DNA of 64,000 bases. It comes from Brachycybe producta (taxonomy: Eukaryota > Arthropoda > Diplopoda > Playtdesmida > Andrognathidae). The stretch spans positions 2,047,001-2,111,000 of the forward strand of contig JAUPFP010000013.1 of NCBI GenBank assembly GCA_036925085.1, given 5' to 3'. The notes beneath the pieces are model-generated. The model worked only from the letters and a program-made list of their open reading frames with translations. It was not told the origin of the DNA and did not search any database. Below, piece by piece: positions 9,680 to 21,262 of this stretch (within the stretch, counting starts at the first letter, position 1; each line of letters starts with the position of its first letter). A program made the position numbers and the translations under genes.

Positions 9680-12600
9680 CTGAAACACAGAACAACCGGA
9701 GTTTGGAAATAAGCTGTTCGCAAAACATTTTAAACGATTCAAATGAAACAAACCCGTAAAAAAAACAACCAAAACTGTGAAAAGGCATCAGAAAATCAAA
9801 ATTAATGAGAACTTTTAATTTTTTTAACAAATGTGTAGTTTTAATAAAGCTAAAACGTTCGAGAAACAGAAGTAGTTCACTATTCAGCAAAATTCTGTTT
9901 CAAAACCTAGATTCCGCATCTTTTTTTGTTTGTTAAAGATGTCATATATTATGGCGTTATTAGATAACACCAGTCAACCATTTTGAAAACATGTTGAATA
10001 TACATTACTATAGTTTGAATGATATACGCGTGCATGTGCAGTCCAAAAACCATAAAAGTTTTCATTTCAAGTTGGCTCAACTGCTGAAACTTTTTTTCTT
10101 TAAAAAAAAAGATTTGTAATGTCATTTAGTATAGCCATAAAAATGTATCTGTAAAAATTCGCATTTGACAGTTGTGATTTCTTATTTTCAAGATGGCAAT
10201 GGCCAGCGAAATAAATGGAAAATTCCAGTGCTCATGTCACAAGTCACTAAAAAAAATGGATACGCGCTCATTGCACTTTATGCTAGGCGCATATTGAGAC
10301 GCCTGTGAGGCTACACAGCACAGCACGCTCTTTTGTAACCAACCAAAATTAATAGGACAGCGTAAATTGGTAACACGACGCTACACAGCACTGCTCGCAT
10401 ATGTTTACAGACGCGTGGCGCTGTGGTCGAGACACAGTTTCTCGTGCACCGCGCAAGACGTGTCTGTTTCAATAGGTTTTAAAGGCAATTTTCACAAAAA
10501 TTCATCGTGATAGTGAAGTTGTGTTTGCATGGAATGCGTCGCAATATGCGTTCAGCCTTAGTCACACGAAGGAACTCGTGTTATGTTCATTAATCAGTTA
10601 AAACAGCAATGACACTAATTATTTTCTGACAAAATCTATCTGGTGCAAGAAATAAGTCAAATATTCCTGTGAATCTCGCACAAATAACTGAAAAAAGCAT
10701 TGCAAACATATTATCAATTTATCCCACTAGGTATTGCAGTTTATTTTAGAATTTTTCTGTAAAATGCCAGCATTAGCACCGTTTTTTGATGCCAGAAGCA
10801 TATTTGTTGCATACAATGTTTGCATACTTTTCGGAAGTACCCTTTTGCAACTTCGGACTTTTATCAGGCAGTGGCCCTTAACACGATTGTTTCATAGCCT
10901 AATAGGGATAGGAGTAACAAACGATGAAAGCTAAATATGAAAATTACTAAATTGGACATAAAAATAGCTTCAAATACATCTAGGCTTGGACAACCATCCA
11001 TAGACATCAACGCGATGTCTCGATTTTAATAGGATTTTGACGAAATATTAATTTTCTTCTTCCATAACTTATATCCAGGACGAAAATACCCTGAAATTTA
11101 GTGGTATTGTGTAGCAACGAGCGTGGCATTGCTTAAAGAGCGAAGCGAGCCTTAAAAATACCACCATTTTAATGTTACATCAAAAATGATTCAAACACTT
11201 CTTTTTTAAGTTATAAAAATATATTTAAATATTACAAAAAGGGACAAGTGCCTCCCCTTGCCAGTATCTGAGGGTGGTCCGTGACACCGTGGTCATGCTA
11301 CTGGGTTTGAATACTGAATGCGGTTCATTAAATGTGAGATGCTTTCACCAAATTTCTTGCAAAACCATGAAAAACATTCAAAAACCAATACTGGTCACAA
11401 AGAGAATAAAATATTGTTATAAATAGTTGATGAAAACAATTTCTGTAACAAAGTAGGCCAGAAACAAACAAAAGTGCCTCTGTTTTCAATGATTTTAAGC
11501 GTTTAGTCGCATCCTACAGAACTAACTTACGATGACAAATCTTTATTATGTTTGGGTCCAGACAGTCCAGTATTGCAGACTCCTAGTCACTCTACTTAAC
11601 AGCTGTTGAATTTTTTTTTTAACAGAAATCTCTGAACTAAGCATATTCAAGTGTGATTTTAACTTTTCATTGAACTACTAGTAATTAACCCCTTGTTGCA
11701 AATCTTTGACACACAAAAAAACCTTTAAAACTATAAGTTAGTTTTAACATTTTAAAGTTTGTTTCATCCAGTTATATAAAGAAAAAGTTACACGAATTAT
11801 CAAATAGGAAGTGACTTTTTGTACACTTTGTATAATGGTAGATTTGAAGATCGCCAAAAAAAAAAAATTCACAAATTGAGCCCCCCCCCCAACCAAACTC
11901 CATGTCTGAAATTCGAAAACAAAACTATAACATTGCTGAAGTACACACACACACACACACACACGTGCAATGTATGTGATTTTCTAGAAACATTTCTCAA
12001 GAACAATTTTCGATAAAAAAAATGAACATGAACCTTTTTTTTCCTGTTGAAATATAGACCTACATCAGAATGAAAAAATTCGAAAGTGGCAAAAAAAAGC
12101 GGGAAATCAAAAAAAAAAAAGGGGGGGGAAATTGCTTTCAGGTCCCAGGAGAACGATCATCTCTTTGAGTTCTCGCAATGTGATAGATAGCCAATGTTAC
12201 TATGCACAGACAGTGCAGTGCACATGTACTACTAACAGATAGTATACAAAACTATACATTAGAAAAAAAGAAAAATTATATACATCTCGAACATGTGAAA
12301 TTCATCTAATGTTTAATATATTTAAAGCCTAGTTCCCATAAGTGTGAAAAAAAAGGCAGAAAATAGAAATAAAAAATTCAGAAAAATTTTATTCGAAATT
12401 TCTGTTTTTAAATCGCAGCGATGGAAATTCGCGGTGGGAAGGGGGGGGGGGGGCTGTAGGCTATGTCGCACGAATGCAACTCGCACGACGATGAGGGTTG
12501 GTGGTGGGTGGAAGCTAGCTAATATGGAATAATGAAATGACATTATAGTACATTAAAGGCCAAATTAACACCCTCCACAGCCATAATATTCCAACCCCCT

Positions 12601-13600
12601 TTACATGTAATTAAAAGCAATGTTAGCCTCCAGCTCCAACAATCGCTGTCCTGCAAGATGGAACAGACCAAAAAAAAAAAAAAAAAATAGGAGCCATAAA
12701 GAGTGACACATCTGAAATACGATTTTATATTGGCTGATAAAATGTAATTCCGCGTGGCAGAAAGAAAAAAAATTAAGCTTGTTTCTGTTTTTACTTTCTT
12801 TTAAATTATACAAATTATATTTTCAGTCGGTTTTTTTTCTGCATGTGGGGACATTATCCTAATGCAAAAGTTGAAAATGTACTAGTCAATGTTGCATATT
12901 GACTAATATGATTGTACAGTATTTAGATTTGCAGTTTAGACAATTTGCAGAATACCTTTACTGTACCAACACACTTTATTGCAACATTTTGTAGACTGAC
13001 TTGTTTTGCGGAGTTTATAAATTTCCTAAATCACCAGTTAATGTTACAATACCAAAATGGTGGTTTTGTAAATTTACTAGTGAATTTGCAGAGTGAATTA
13101 TTTTCCAAATTTTGACGTAAATACAGTAGGTTCACGTGAATGGAACGCTACTTAAAAGTCAATCACTGCAAGAATCACAACTATTGATATCCGGGTAAAC
13201 TGGGTTTATGACACATTTTTAATATACACTGTAATATAAACGAACATTTTTTTTAAAAAAAATAAAAGCGTTGTTTTTGAACATTTCCCATTAAATTGCA
13301 ATTTCATCATTTTTGATGAAAATGAATCCTAAAAGTTTTTTTTTTAAATACAAGGTTTTAAATATTTTCCCCCCAAAATTCAAGAATACACTCCATCGCC
13401 AACTATAAACTCAGCAATTAGAAAAAATAACATATCCTGCGTGACATGTGTTAAATATCCCGTCATAAAAATAATGACAAATTAAATACTTAGAAAATAA
13501 TTGATTGCATAACGATGTAATTAAGAAGGAGATGGAAGAGAAGGGTTAAAAAGACTTGAAACGACTTTTCTTTCTATCTTAAGTTACATCACGTGAAAGG
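9680..13600. other. Intronic sequence without recognised gene
   Basis: AT-rich with homopolymers, e.g. C-run at 11881-11890, (CA)n at about 11943-11964, G-run at about 12439-12453. Around 11267-11400 a phrase GGGTTTGAATACTG weakly resembles a tRNA-type B box, perhaps a decayed SINE. Nothing else recognised. Confidence 0.5.
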
Positions 13601-13613
13601 TCCACTTAATTCG

Positions 13614-13616
<3 letters not shown>

Positions 13617-13707
<91 letters not shown>
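13617..13707. repeat. (TA)n microsatellite
   Basis: About 45 uninterrupted TA units. Apparent Tyr-Ile reading frames over it on both strands are artefacts. Confidence 0.98.
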
Positions 13708-13712
<5 letters not shown>

Positions 13713-13921
13713 CACTGTACAATGTATGACCCACACCAAAAGAGGATTAGAAAAAAAAAGATTGAGAAATACTCTATGTGTATAGTGCAACAAACACAAC
13801 GTATTATGCCATTAAAAATAATCTCTATTGTGTTTGTGTATTTTTTTTACAGTATTTCTTAAGCTGTCTATATAATTGTATGAAGGCCTAATCGCCATCA
13901 ACAGGTTTCACATACTATACA

Positions 13922-14036
13922 GGGGTTGTAAAAAGTACCAAAACAGTCAAATAAGACTGTTTTGGTACTTTTTACAAACCCCATAAATTTGATTGTTTCA
14001 AGAAAAGGAAAATCTCCTTTTCTTGAAACAATCAAA
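13922..14036. repeat. Two adjacent near-perfect hairpins
   Basis: Hairpin 1 has arms at 13922-13948 and 13955-13982 (GTACCAAAACAGTC and complement, 6-nt loop, one-base bulge). Hairpin 2 has arms at 13988-14009 and 14015-14036 (TTTGATTGTTTCAAGAAAAG and complement, 5-nt loop). They are separated by 5 bases. Origin unknown. Confidence 0.9.
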
Positions 14037-14208
14037 ATTCTTGAAATTGCACGCAAATACAAACTGGGTAGTTGCCCAGAGCACCATCTATTTTAAAATG
14101 TCTGTTTTACAAAAAAAAAATTGATAAGCTAATCGTCATAGAAGCCACTTAAAAAATCATATTTTGTGATCTAAACATTAAACATGGCACAGTTTGTTCT
14201 GTTGGTGT

Positions 14209-14450
14209 TTGCTGCTTGTAAGCTCTAGATGAATATCCCAGGTCGACCCAACAATATATCATTAGGGTTCCGGGTTCTAATCCTGGCTTCGGGATGGATG
14301 CTTGTGTTGTCCTGACTTGAATGGAACTTGATGTGTGCAGACAAATTGACTGTGAATTGATAATTGGCTTGTGAGTTGACTGACTTGGGTGTTCCAAATG
14401 AACCAATAGTTGAAAGACAGTTAAACACTTCGGGTAGATTCACACTATAC
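14209..14450 (+). mobile_element. tRNA-derived SINE (probable)
   Basis: GGTTCTAATCC at 14273-14283 fits the RNA polymerase III B box GGTTCnAnnCC. The antisense translation gives PGLEPGT and ARIRTRNP, peptides often produced by spurious frames across tRNA-like SINE heads. I cannot define a clear A box or the tail, so the limits are approximate. Confidence 0.55.
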
Positions 14451-15067
14451 AGTCAAAGCAGGGCCCGGTCAAAGTCAGATAACTGTGACCAAATATCGTA
14501 CTAGAAATTTTCAGTTGAAATCCAATGTATTTAGAAAGTCGGTGTTCACACTGACGAGCACACTCATATCACGATATTCCATCGACTATTTTGAACGGAC
14601 TCCCGGCGCCATGTCCAGAAACGCCAAAATGGGCATCAAAACACGCTAAAATTGACCCACAAAACTGGCCATAACAACACCTTCAGTTTAATATCGTTTC
14701 ATATATATACAGTAGTTTGTACAGTTTTTAAAAATGAGAGGGGTTAAAGTTTTGATTTACAAAATTATGAAATGGTCAAGATGTTCAGGATGTGGCCATG
14801 GTCATTTGTCTCCCCCCCCCTTCCCCCTCTCTCTGTGGGCCTGATTTTATGAACAGTCATTTTGGAAAAATTTGGTTATGGTTAACAAATGGAATATTAT
14901 TTGTTTGGGGCGCAAATTTAACATCTTGTCCTCGGGCACCACGAACCATCCCTATGCCTCTGAACGGACGATGACTGGACCATATTTTTTTCAGGCAGTG
15001 TGTATCAGCCCTTAACTGTTAACAACCAGCCAAACAACCGACATCATATGCTACGTGAAAGTGGTTG

Positions 15068-15481
15068 CAGTGGCGGATCCAGCTATAGGCGTGGGGGGGG
15101 GGGCGATTCGCCCCACCCAGCCCCTCTGCCTAAAATTTGGCGCCCCCTGGACGGAAATATCAAACTATACATGAATCACTGCCATTGGGAACTTATCAAC
15201 ATATTTTTTTATAAACATGCGTAATTTGCCATTAACAAACTGAAACCAACACCAACATAGCATCAGGCCTGTAATAAGGGGGCATTTCGCTTTAGAGGTG
15301 TGTAGATCATGATCGTCCTCAAACAGAAATTGAAAAATTATTTTCATTTTCATTTTATTTCTGTTTAACGTGTTCGACAAATTAAAATTAATTTACTAAA
15401 TTAGTAAATTTGGCGGCCCGGCGCCCCCTTGAAATTCACTTTGCCCCCCCCCCCACGCAACAAAACCTAAATCCGACACTG
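15068..15481. mobile_element. hAT-like MITE with 8-bp target duplication
   Basis: Starts CAGTGGCGGATCCAGC and ends with the inverted form TAAATCCGACACTG. G/C-rich runs (GTGGGGGGGG and CCCCCCCCAC) lie just inside each end. Flanks are AGTGGTTG (15060-15067) and AATGGTTG (15482-15489), 7 of 8 matching. CAGTGGCGGATC-type ends with 8-bp duplications fit hAT-superfamily non-autonomous elements. About 414 bp. Confidence 0.75.
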
Positions 15482-16046
15482 AATGGTTGCTTTCAACCAC
15501 TGCTCATATGCTATAAGCAACAGAGAATATCACATTCAGCCATTTCCTCTCCCAGAGTTTTAAATTAACCCTTGACCGGAAATGATGTAAACATTTTATT
15601 TTGAAGTGAAACACCCTGTAAATTTTATTTAAATTTTTCATATTAAAACTAAATATTATACAGAACAAGAACAAAACCGTTATTTTTTCCAAAATGAATA
15701 ACTGAAGAATATTTATTTGCAGTCAATAAAAAAGCAATTTTTGAATATTTCTTGTCAAGCGTACTGCTATTAAAGCCTACGCAATCTAACATTGAAGTTG
15801 AATGAACCGATTCATAAGAAACTAACTGTCTACAATTAATTTTAGAACTAATTTCTTGCAACGATTATTTTGCTCAGCTATTTCTGGAACAATTTTCGAT
15901 TCTTTTGTTGCTCCAGCAATAAATCAAACTTTTTGACGCACGAAAAACATTGACAAATCAACGCAAAATCAAAAACAGCAGCAAAACATCCATTTCTACT
16001 GCAGAACGCGCTTGTTTTTACTCGAATAAAACAACCTACGATGTGT

Positions 16047-16503
16047 TAAGGTACGTTTCCACTTAAGACTCATGAGTCGGTATGCATGCAACTGCAACAT
16101 CACCTTGACAACAAAAACAACTTTTTTTTACAGACTCAGAAAAATTTGTCAACTATTAAACATCTACTCAAGCTTCTACGCGAGTCGAGCAGTTAGTTGC
16201 TCAGCGACCTGTCTTTACTCCCATCCTGCATGAAGGCTTCCGTACGTGACATACACTTGAACATAGAAAATTTTCCAACTAACCTGTTACAAAAGCAATT
16301 AAAAATGTTGCTGGGCTCATGTTATTTATGCCCGCTCCAACAGCAAAGCCATTTATGTTGCTTCATAAATACATATGCATAAAGGGGGGGGGGGGGCTGT
16401 TGTATTTGAAAAACAAAATCATTGGATTTGGATGCATTTGGACTCATGTATATTTTCATAAAAATATTTACAGACTCACGAGTACAAGTGGAAGCGATTC
16501 ATA
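16047..16503. mobile_element. Foldback element, possible TTAA type
   Basis: The left end TTAAGGTACGTTTCCACTT and the inverted right end ATGAATCGCTTCCACTTGTA are related, followed by ACTCATGAGTC and ACTCGTGAGTC. A lone similar end is at about 23874 (GCGTTTACACTTTACGAGTC). A G-run sits at about 16384-16396. Confidence 0.55.
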
Positions 16504-16747
16504 AAAACAGCAAAATAGTGATTGACAATGGGCGCAATCGCAAACTAAATACTGATTTCTTGATACTGTAAAGAATCTAGAAGGGGGTAATGATTGTTCC
16601 AAGATCTTCTAGACAATTTTGCAAAAGAAAATACTTTTCGGATGTGCTTTTTATTCTGCCATTTCCTTCTCAAATACGAGCAGGACATAAAATGCTTTAT
16701 ATGAAAAAACACTTTACATTCTGACCTTCACTCCCAAGGTCGCCAAA

Positions 16748-16813
16748 TTCAATTAATGTTCTCCAGAAAGTAAGCAGTTATGCCACATACTTTCTGGAGA
16801 AGATTAAATTGAA
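16748..16813. repeat. Hairpin
   Basis: TTCAATTAATGTTCTCCAGA and its near-perfect inverted copy ending AGATTAAATTGAA, 15-nt loop. Confidence 0.75.
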
Positions 16814-17859
16814 CAAGGGTTAGGTGGAACTAAGCATGGTTCGAGAACACGTTTTCTTTATAGACGTTCCACTCACACTGGTTGTCTCCGATGCAATTTT
16901 TCTGTTTGGAGATAATTTCCTTAGTTTCCGATTAAACCCACTGACTACTGTTAATTAAACGTCTTTTCGACTTATTTTGGAAATCTAGTTGTTCATTTTT
17001 TTTAATTTCTACAGTCACATTGTCAGTTTAAAAATGCAAAAAAAAAAGCATTCTTTCATCAGAAAAGTAAAACAATTAATATATAAAGCTACGTTATAAT
17101 ACGCGTCTGTTCATATTTCTTATAAAAACGTGTTACATGTAAGATTCAAATTTTAAGAAGAAGAAAAATGTAACAAACAACAAAACAAGTTGTATTTTTG
17201 ACAGTTGTAGTACTTTTTACTAACCCTGTATTGAAAATACAGAAAACAACAAACAATTTATCAGAAGACTTATTCTAGTTGCAATTCTCTGCACAAAAAA
17301 CCTAATGTCAAAAGCAGCAGAATAATCCGAAAACACGTTCTTGCACTTTACTGTATAAAATGTTCATAAAAGTTCCAACTTAAAAAATGTGGAAGAAAAC
17401 ACACACTGTGCAATTTCTTGTTTCCTTTTGACTCACGTACACTCAAATTGGAAGATACATGTAGGTATCTAATGTATCCCTATATTATTCTGTCAAAGTA
17501 GAAAAATCAGTAATTCTGCACAGTCACTAGTCAATGTGGAAAATACCTAAAACAACAAGCCAAGTCAATCAAATTATCTATATTGGCTGGTTGATATAGG
17601 CATGATATAAATTGCCTAAAAGTCTAAAAGTAACAAGCTATTTTCCGAAATGACTGTTTTTTTCACTTTGACTATAACATATTTATAAAATATAAGAGAT
17701 TTTTCATTTAATGGATTCCTACAGATAGGTAATCAAAAGAAGGCTCAACAGATTAGAAGAAAATAAATGCTACTCCAAGAAATGAATTTTTACCTGCCTT
17801 TTATACTAGAAACACAATGACCAGCTATTACAACTATTCCTAGTACTAATACTACTATT

Positions 17860-20800
17860 CATCATCATTTCCTGTACCTTATCCCGCAAGCAGCAGGGTC
17901 GGCCTTGCTGGTTCTAACTCTCCACTCGTTCCGATTTTGCACCAAGCCCCCAGTGACCCCACATGCCACCATATCCCGTTTTACTACCACATCCCAGGTT
18001 TGCTTGGGTCTTCCTCTACCCCGTTTTATTCCCAGGTCTAAGTTCATTGCCTGTCTCAGCAGCCCATCTTCTCCACTCCTGAGGACATGCCCAAACCACC
18101 GCAGCCTATTTTCCTGCATCTTTTCTACTATATTTGTTACCCCTACACTACCCCTAATAAAATCATTTCTGATCCTATCCCTTCTGGTCACCCCACTCAT
18201 AAACCTTAGCATTCTCATCTCAGCTACCTGCATTCTATCCTCATGCACCTTCTTGATTGCCCAACATTCTGACCCATACAACATAGCTGGTCTGACTACT
18301 GTTCTATAAAACTTTCCCTTCAATTTTATAGGTAACTTCCTGTCACATAAAACCCCACTAGCCTGCCTCCACCTATGCCAACCTGCTTTTATCCGGTTTG
18401 TGATGTCTAAGTCTAAGCTCCCATCATCTTGCAGCACAGATCCTAAATATTTGAAGTCATGCACCTGCTGCATTAAACTGTCCCCAAGTCTAATTCCCTC
18501 ATTCAACTGTTCTTTCCCATCCCACTGGAATTTCATGTACTCCGTTTTTGCCCTACTTATTTTCAACCCCTTTGATTCCAAGGCATTCCTAGTCTCCTCT
18601 AACCTTATCTCGAGTTCTAATTTGGATTCCCCAACTAAGACTATGTCATCTGCAAACAGCATACACCAGGGGACCTCCTGCCTCACCCCTGCCAGTAACT
18701 CATCCAGGACCAAAATAAATAGATATGGACTAAGTGCTGAGCCCTGGTGCACACCCATCCTAACACGAAAACTGTCAGAGAACCCCCAGGCAGTCTTAAC
18801 GCTTGTCCGTGCATCCCTATACATGTCCCTCACCATATCTATATAACTCTCACCCACCCCCTTCTTCTGTAAGACCTCCCACAATAACGTCCGTGGTACT
18901 CTGTCATAGGCTTTCTCTAGATCTATAAATACCATGTGTAACTCTTTCTTGGCAGCCCGAAACTTCTCAATAACTTGCCTTACGGCAAAAATAGGGTGCA
19001 TTGTGGATTTTCCTGGCATAAACCCAAACTGACTTCCCCCAATTGCAGTTTTACCCCGTAGTCGAGCTTCAATTACTCTCTCCCAAAGCTTCATCGTATG
19101 ACTCATCAATTTAATACCTCTATAGTTCCCACATTCCTGAACGTCACCCTTCCCTTTGAAAATAGGCACTAACCAGCTGTCCCGCCATGCACCTGGCATT
19201 CTATCCCCCATAGCCAATCTATTGAATAACTTTGTGAGCCAGGAAATGGCAACATTACCCAAGACCTTCCACACCTCTACTGGTATCCCATCTGGCCCTA
19301 AAGCCTTCCCTAGCTTCATTTTTCGCAATGCCTGAACAATTTCCTCAGCCCTAACCTGCTCCACTTCTTCTCTATCATTATTTCTTCCAGTGGAAGGCTC
19401 CTGCTCTACCCCCTCATTCATAAGCTTACTAAAATATTCCCCCCACCTGTTCCGTACTGGCTCCCTACCCCACAATACTTTGCCCCCATTATCCTTAACA
19501 CTCACCACCTTTTCAATATCTCTGCCTTTATTCTCCCGAGCCCTAGCTATTCTATATACTGCCATTTCTCCTGCTCTGGTACCTAACTTGGCATACATGT
19601 CCGCATACTTCTTATGCTTTGCTAAGGCTACCTGCTGTTTGGCCTCTATCTTGGCACGCTTGTATTCTATCTGGGCCTCCCTGCTTCCATCGTGCCACCA
19701 AGTCTTGAAAGCATCTTTCTTCTTTTTAACTGCCATCTGTACCTCCTCATCCCACCACCAAGTTTCTCTGTCTAATCGAGACCCCCCTACTCGTACTGTC
19801 CCTAGTACCTTGTTTCCACAATCACGGATCTGTTGTGCTACCCTTGTCCACAGCTCTCCTGCAGTGCCATCTAAATCCCATGCTATCTTACCTGCCATTT
19901 TCTTAAACTCTTCCACCTTGTCTGGTAATGCCCACCACCTAATTGCTGTTTGTCCTCTATGTCTGACCACCTGTTTTGCACCCCTAGGTTTTAGGTCTAA
20001 CACTACTAGCCTATGTTGTCCCGCTAAGTTTTCACTCGGTATCACTTTACAATCCTTGCACTCGTTTCTATCCTCACTCCGAATCATGAAGAGATCAATC
20101 TGGGATTCTCCTGCCCTGCTCTTAAAAGTAATCAAATGTTCCTCTCGCTTCTGGAATAGTGTGTTTGCTAAAATTAACTTATGTGCCACTGCTGCCTCCA
20201 GGATACTCTCCCCTTCTTTATTTCGCTCTCCATAGCCCCACCCACCATGTACCTCTTCATACCCTTCCCTATTTCTACCTACATGTCCATTAAAGTCCCC
20301 ACCAATTATGACCCGTTCCTTCCTACTCATGCCCAACATTAGGTCATCAAACTGTTCCCAGAATGCTAGCTTCCTGGCTGTATCTAATCCAACCTGGGGG
20401 CCATATGCACTAACTACATTTATAACAATGCCACCCCAAACTACCTTTACTACTAACAGCCTACTATTTATCCGCCTAACCTCAACCACACTATGTCTGA
20501 GTTCCTGATCTAGGACAATTCCCACTCCATTTCTACCCTCCTCACTACTTGCATAAATTAATTTATACCCATCCCCAATGTCCCTGGATTTATCCCCTTT
20601 CCATCTTGTCTCCTGCAGACATGCAACATTTACCCTCCTAGCCTTTAGAACACTAGATAACTCCCTAGTCTTCCCTGTCAAACTCCCTATATTCCAGGTG
20701 CCAAACCTAAGTTTAGTACCTCCACTTCTACCACTACTTCCAAGACCTCCTTGTTGTTGGTGCTGGACTCGCTTCTTTAGCCCCACCCGTCCACTGTGGG

Positions 20801-21110
20801 GTAGCCCTTGCCAATTTGTCACAGCCACCGGGCGTTGCAGCTGCGCGTCGCTTATGGCGGGGGACGCCCTAGCCATATTCGGAATACTATTTCGAACCAA
20901 CATCATATGTTTTGGCAAATCTTTACAACCGGCTGCCAACCTGACGTCGACCCTCCACTTTTGCACCCGGGCTGGGGGACCGGCAATGGCGTGGTTTGGT
21001 TTTGGTCTGCCCTGAGTATTTTATGCCCTCAGTACCCTCCATATCTGGCGGGCATTCCCCTATCCGCCACCTGGGGAGGCACCCGATAGGGGACCAACTA
21101 CCCCCACGGG
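17860..21110 (-). mobile_element. Full-length RTE-clade LINE retrotransposon with 15-bp target duplication
   Basis: The element reads on the minus strand from about 21110 (5' end CCCGTGGGGGTAGTTGGTCC) to 17860, ending in a short ATGATGATG tail. ACTAATACTACTATT flanks it perfectly at 17845-17859 and 21111-21125, a 15-bp target-site duplication. The 5' UTR is about 145 bp. The ORF stop codon lies inside the ATG-repeat tail, so there is practically no 3' UTR, as is typical of RTE elements. It is markedly more G/C-rich than its surroundings. One long ORF, no frameshift: a young and possibly active copy. Confidence 0.92.
17865..20966 (-). CDS. RTE-type endonuclease/reverse transcriptase polyprotein (intact)
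   Basis: A 1033-residue protein. An APE-type endonuclease spans about 86-325: TWNIGSLTG, QETRW (119-122), SAYGP (186-190), GGDFNGHVG (222-230), SQIDLF (288-293) and AGQHRLVVLD near 315-324. The reverse transcriptase spans about 553-840: GPDGIPVEVWK, GFMPGKST, FIDLEKAYD (680-688), GVHQGSALSPYLF and the catalytic FADD at 771-774. A C-terminal region with NRLRWFGHVLR and GRGRPKQTW follows, as in RTE/BovB-like elements (database entries often call these craniofacial development protein 2-like). It nicks target DNA and copies its own RNA by target-primed reverse transcription. The start shown is the first ATG; residues 1-85 carry no recognised domain. The frame is uninterrupted and all motifs are present. 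Antisense frames over it are shadows. Confidence 0.93.
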   Translation of the reverse strand: MQKWRVDVRLAAGCKDLPKHMMLVRNSIPNMARASPAISDAQLQRPVAVTNWQGLPHSGRVGLKKRVQHQQQGGLGSSGRSGGTKLRFGTWNIGSLTGKTRELSSVLKARRVNVACLQETRWKGDKSRDIGDGYKLIYASSEEGRNGVGIVLDQELRHSVVEVRRINSRLLVVKVVWGGIVINVVSAYGPQVGLDTARKLAFWEQFDDLMLGMSRKERVIIGGDFNGHVGRNREGYEEVHGGWGYGERNKEGESILEAAVAHKLILANTLFQKREEHLITFKSRAGESQIDLFMIRSEDRNECKDCKVIPSENLAGQHRLVVLDLKPRGAKQVVRHRGQTAIRWWALPDKVEEFKKMAGKIAWDLDGTAGELWTRVAQQIRDCGNKVLGTVRVGGSRLDRETWWWDEEVQMAVKKKKDAFKTWWHDGSREAQIEYKRAKIEAKQQVALAKHKKYADMYAKLGTRAGEMAVYRIARARENKGRDIEKVVSVKDNGGKVLWGREPVRNRWGEYFSKLMNEGVEQEPSTGRNNDREEVEQVRAEEIVQALRKMKLGKALGPDGIPVEVWKVLGNVAISWLTKLFNRLAMGDRMPGAWRDSWLVPIFKGKGDVQECGNYRGIKLMSHTMKLWERVIEARLRGKTAIGGSQFGFMPGKSTMHPIFAVRQVIEKFRAAKKELHMVFIDLEKAYDRVPRTLLWEVLQKKGVGESYIDMVRDMYRDARTSVKTAWGFSDSFRVRMGVHQGSALSPYLFILVLDELLAGVRQEVPWCMLFADDIVLVGESKLELEIRLEETRNALESKGLKISRAKTEYMKFQWDGKEQLNEGIRLGDSLMQQVHDFKYLGSVLQDDGSLDLDITNRIKAGWHRWRQASGVLCDRKLPIKLKGKFYRTVVRPAMLYGSECWAIKKVHEDRMQVAEMRMLRFMSGVTRRDRIRNDFIRGSVGVTNIVEKMQENRLRWFGHVLRSGEDGLLRQAMNLDLGIKRGRGRPKQTWDVVVKRDMVACGVTGGLVQNRNEWRVRTSKADPAACGIRYRK

Positions 21111-21262
21111 ACTAATACTACTATTACTTATTAAAATTACTATAACTACTACTAATACCATACTACAATTAAGCACTAATACTACTACAACTACTACCAC
21201 TATTCTTCAACTACTACTACTACTATAATACGACTAATGCTACTACTATAACTACTACTAGC
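21111..21262. repeat. Degenerate TAC/TAA trinucleotide repeat
   Basis: Imperfect ACTACTACT/ACTAATACT repeats directly right of the LINE. The LINE target duplication is itself made of this repeat, so the LINE inserted into a pre-existing trinucleotide tract. Confidence 0.85.

Noticed and set aside
11267..11400. tRNA gene or clear SINE
   Set aside because: Only a weak B-box-like phrase; no A box or cloverleaf could be drawn.
13584..13862. Tyr-Ile repeat proteins on both strands (also 34730-34982)
   Set aside because: Pure translations of (TA)n microsatellites.
14149..14443. Two minus-strand proteins with PGLEPGT and ARIRTRNP
   Set aside because: Known artefact style of translated tRNA-derived SINE heads.
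17905..21089. Plus-strand frames of up to 281 codons
   Set aside because: Antisense shadows of the LINE coding sequence.
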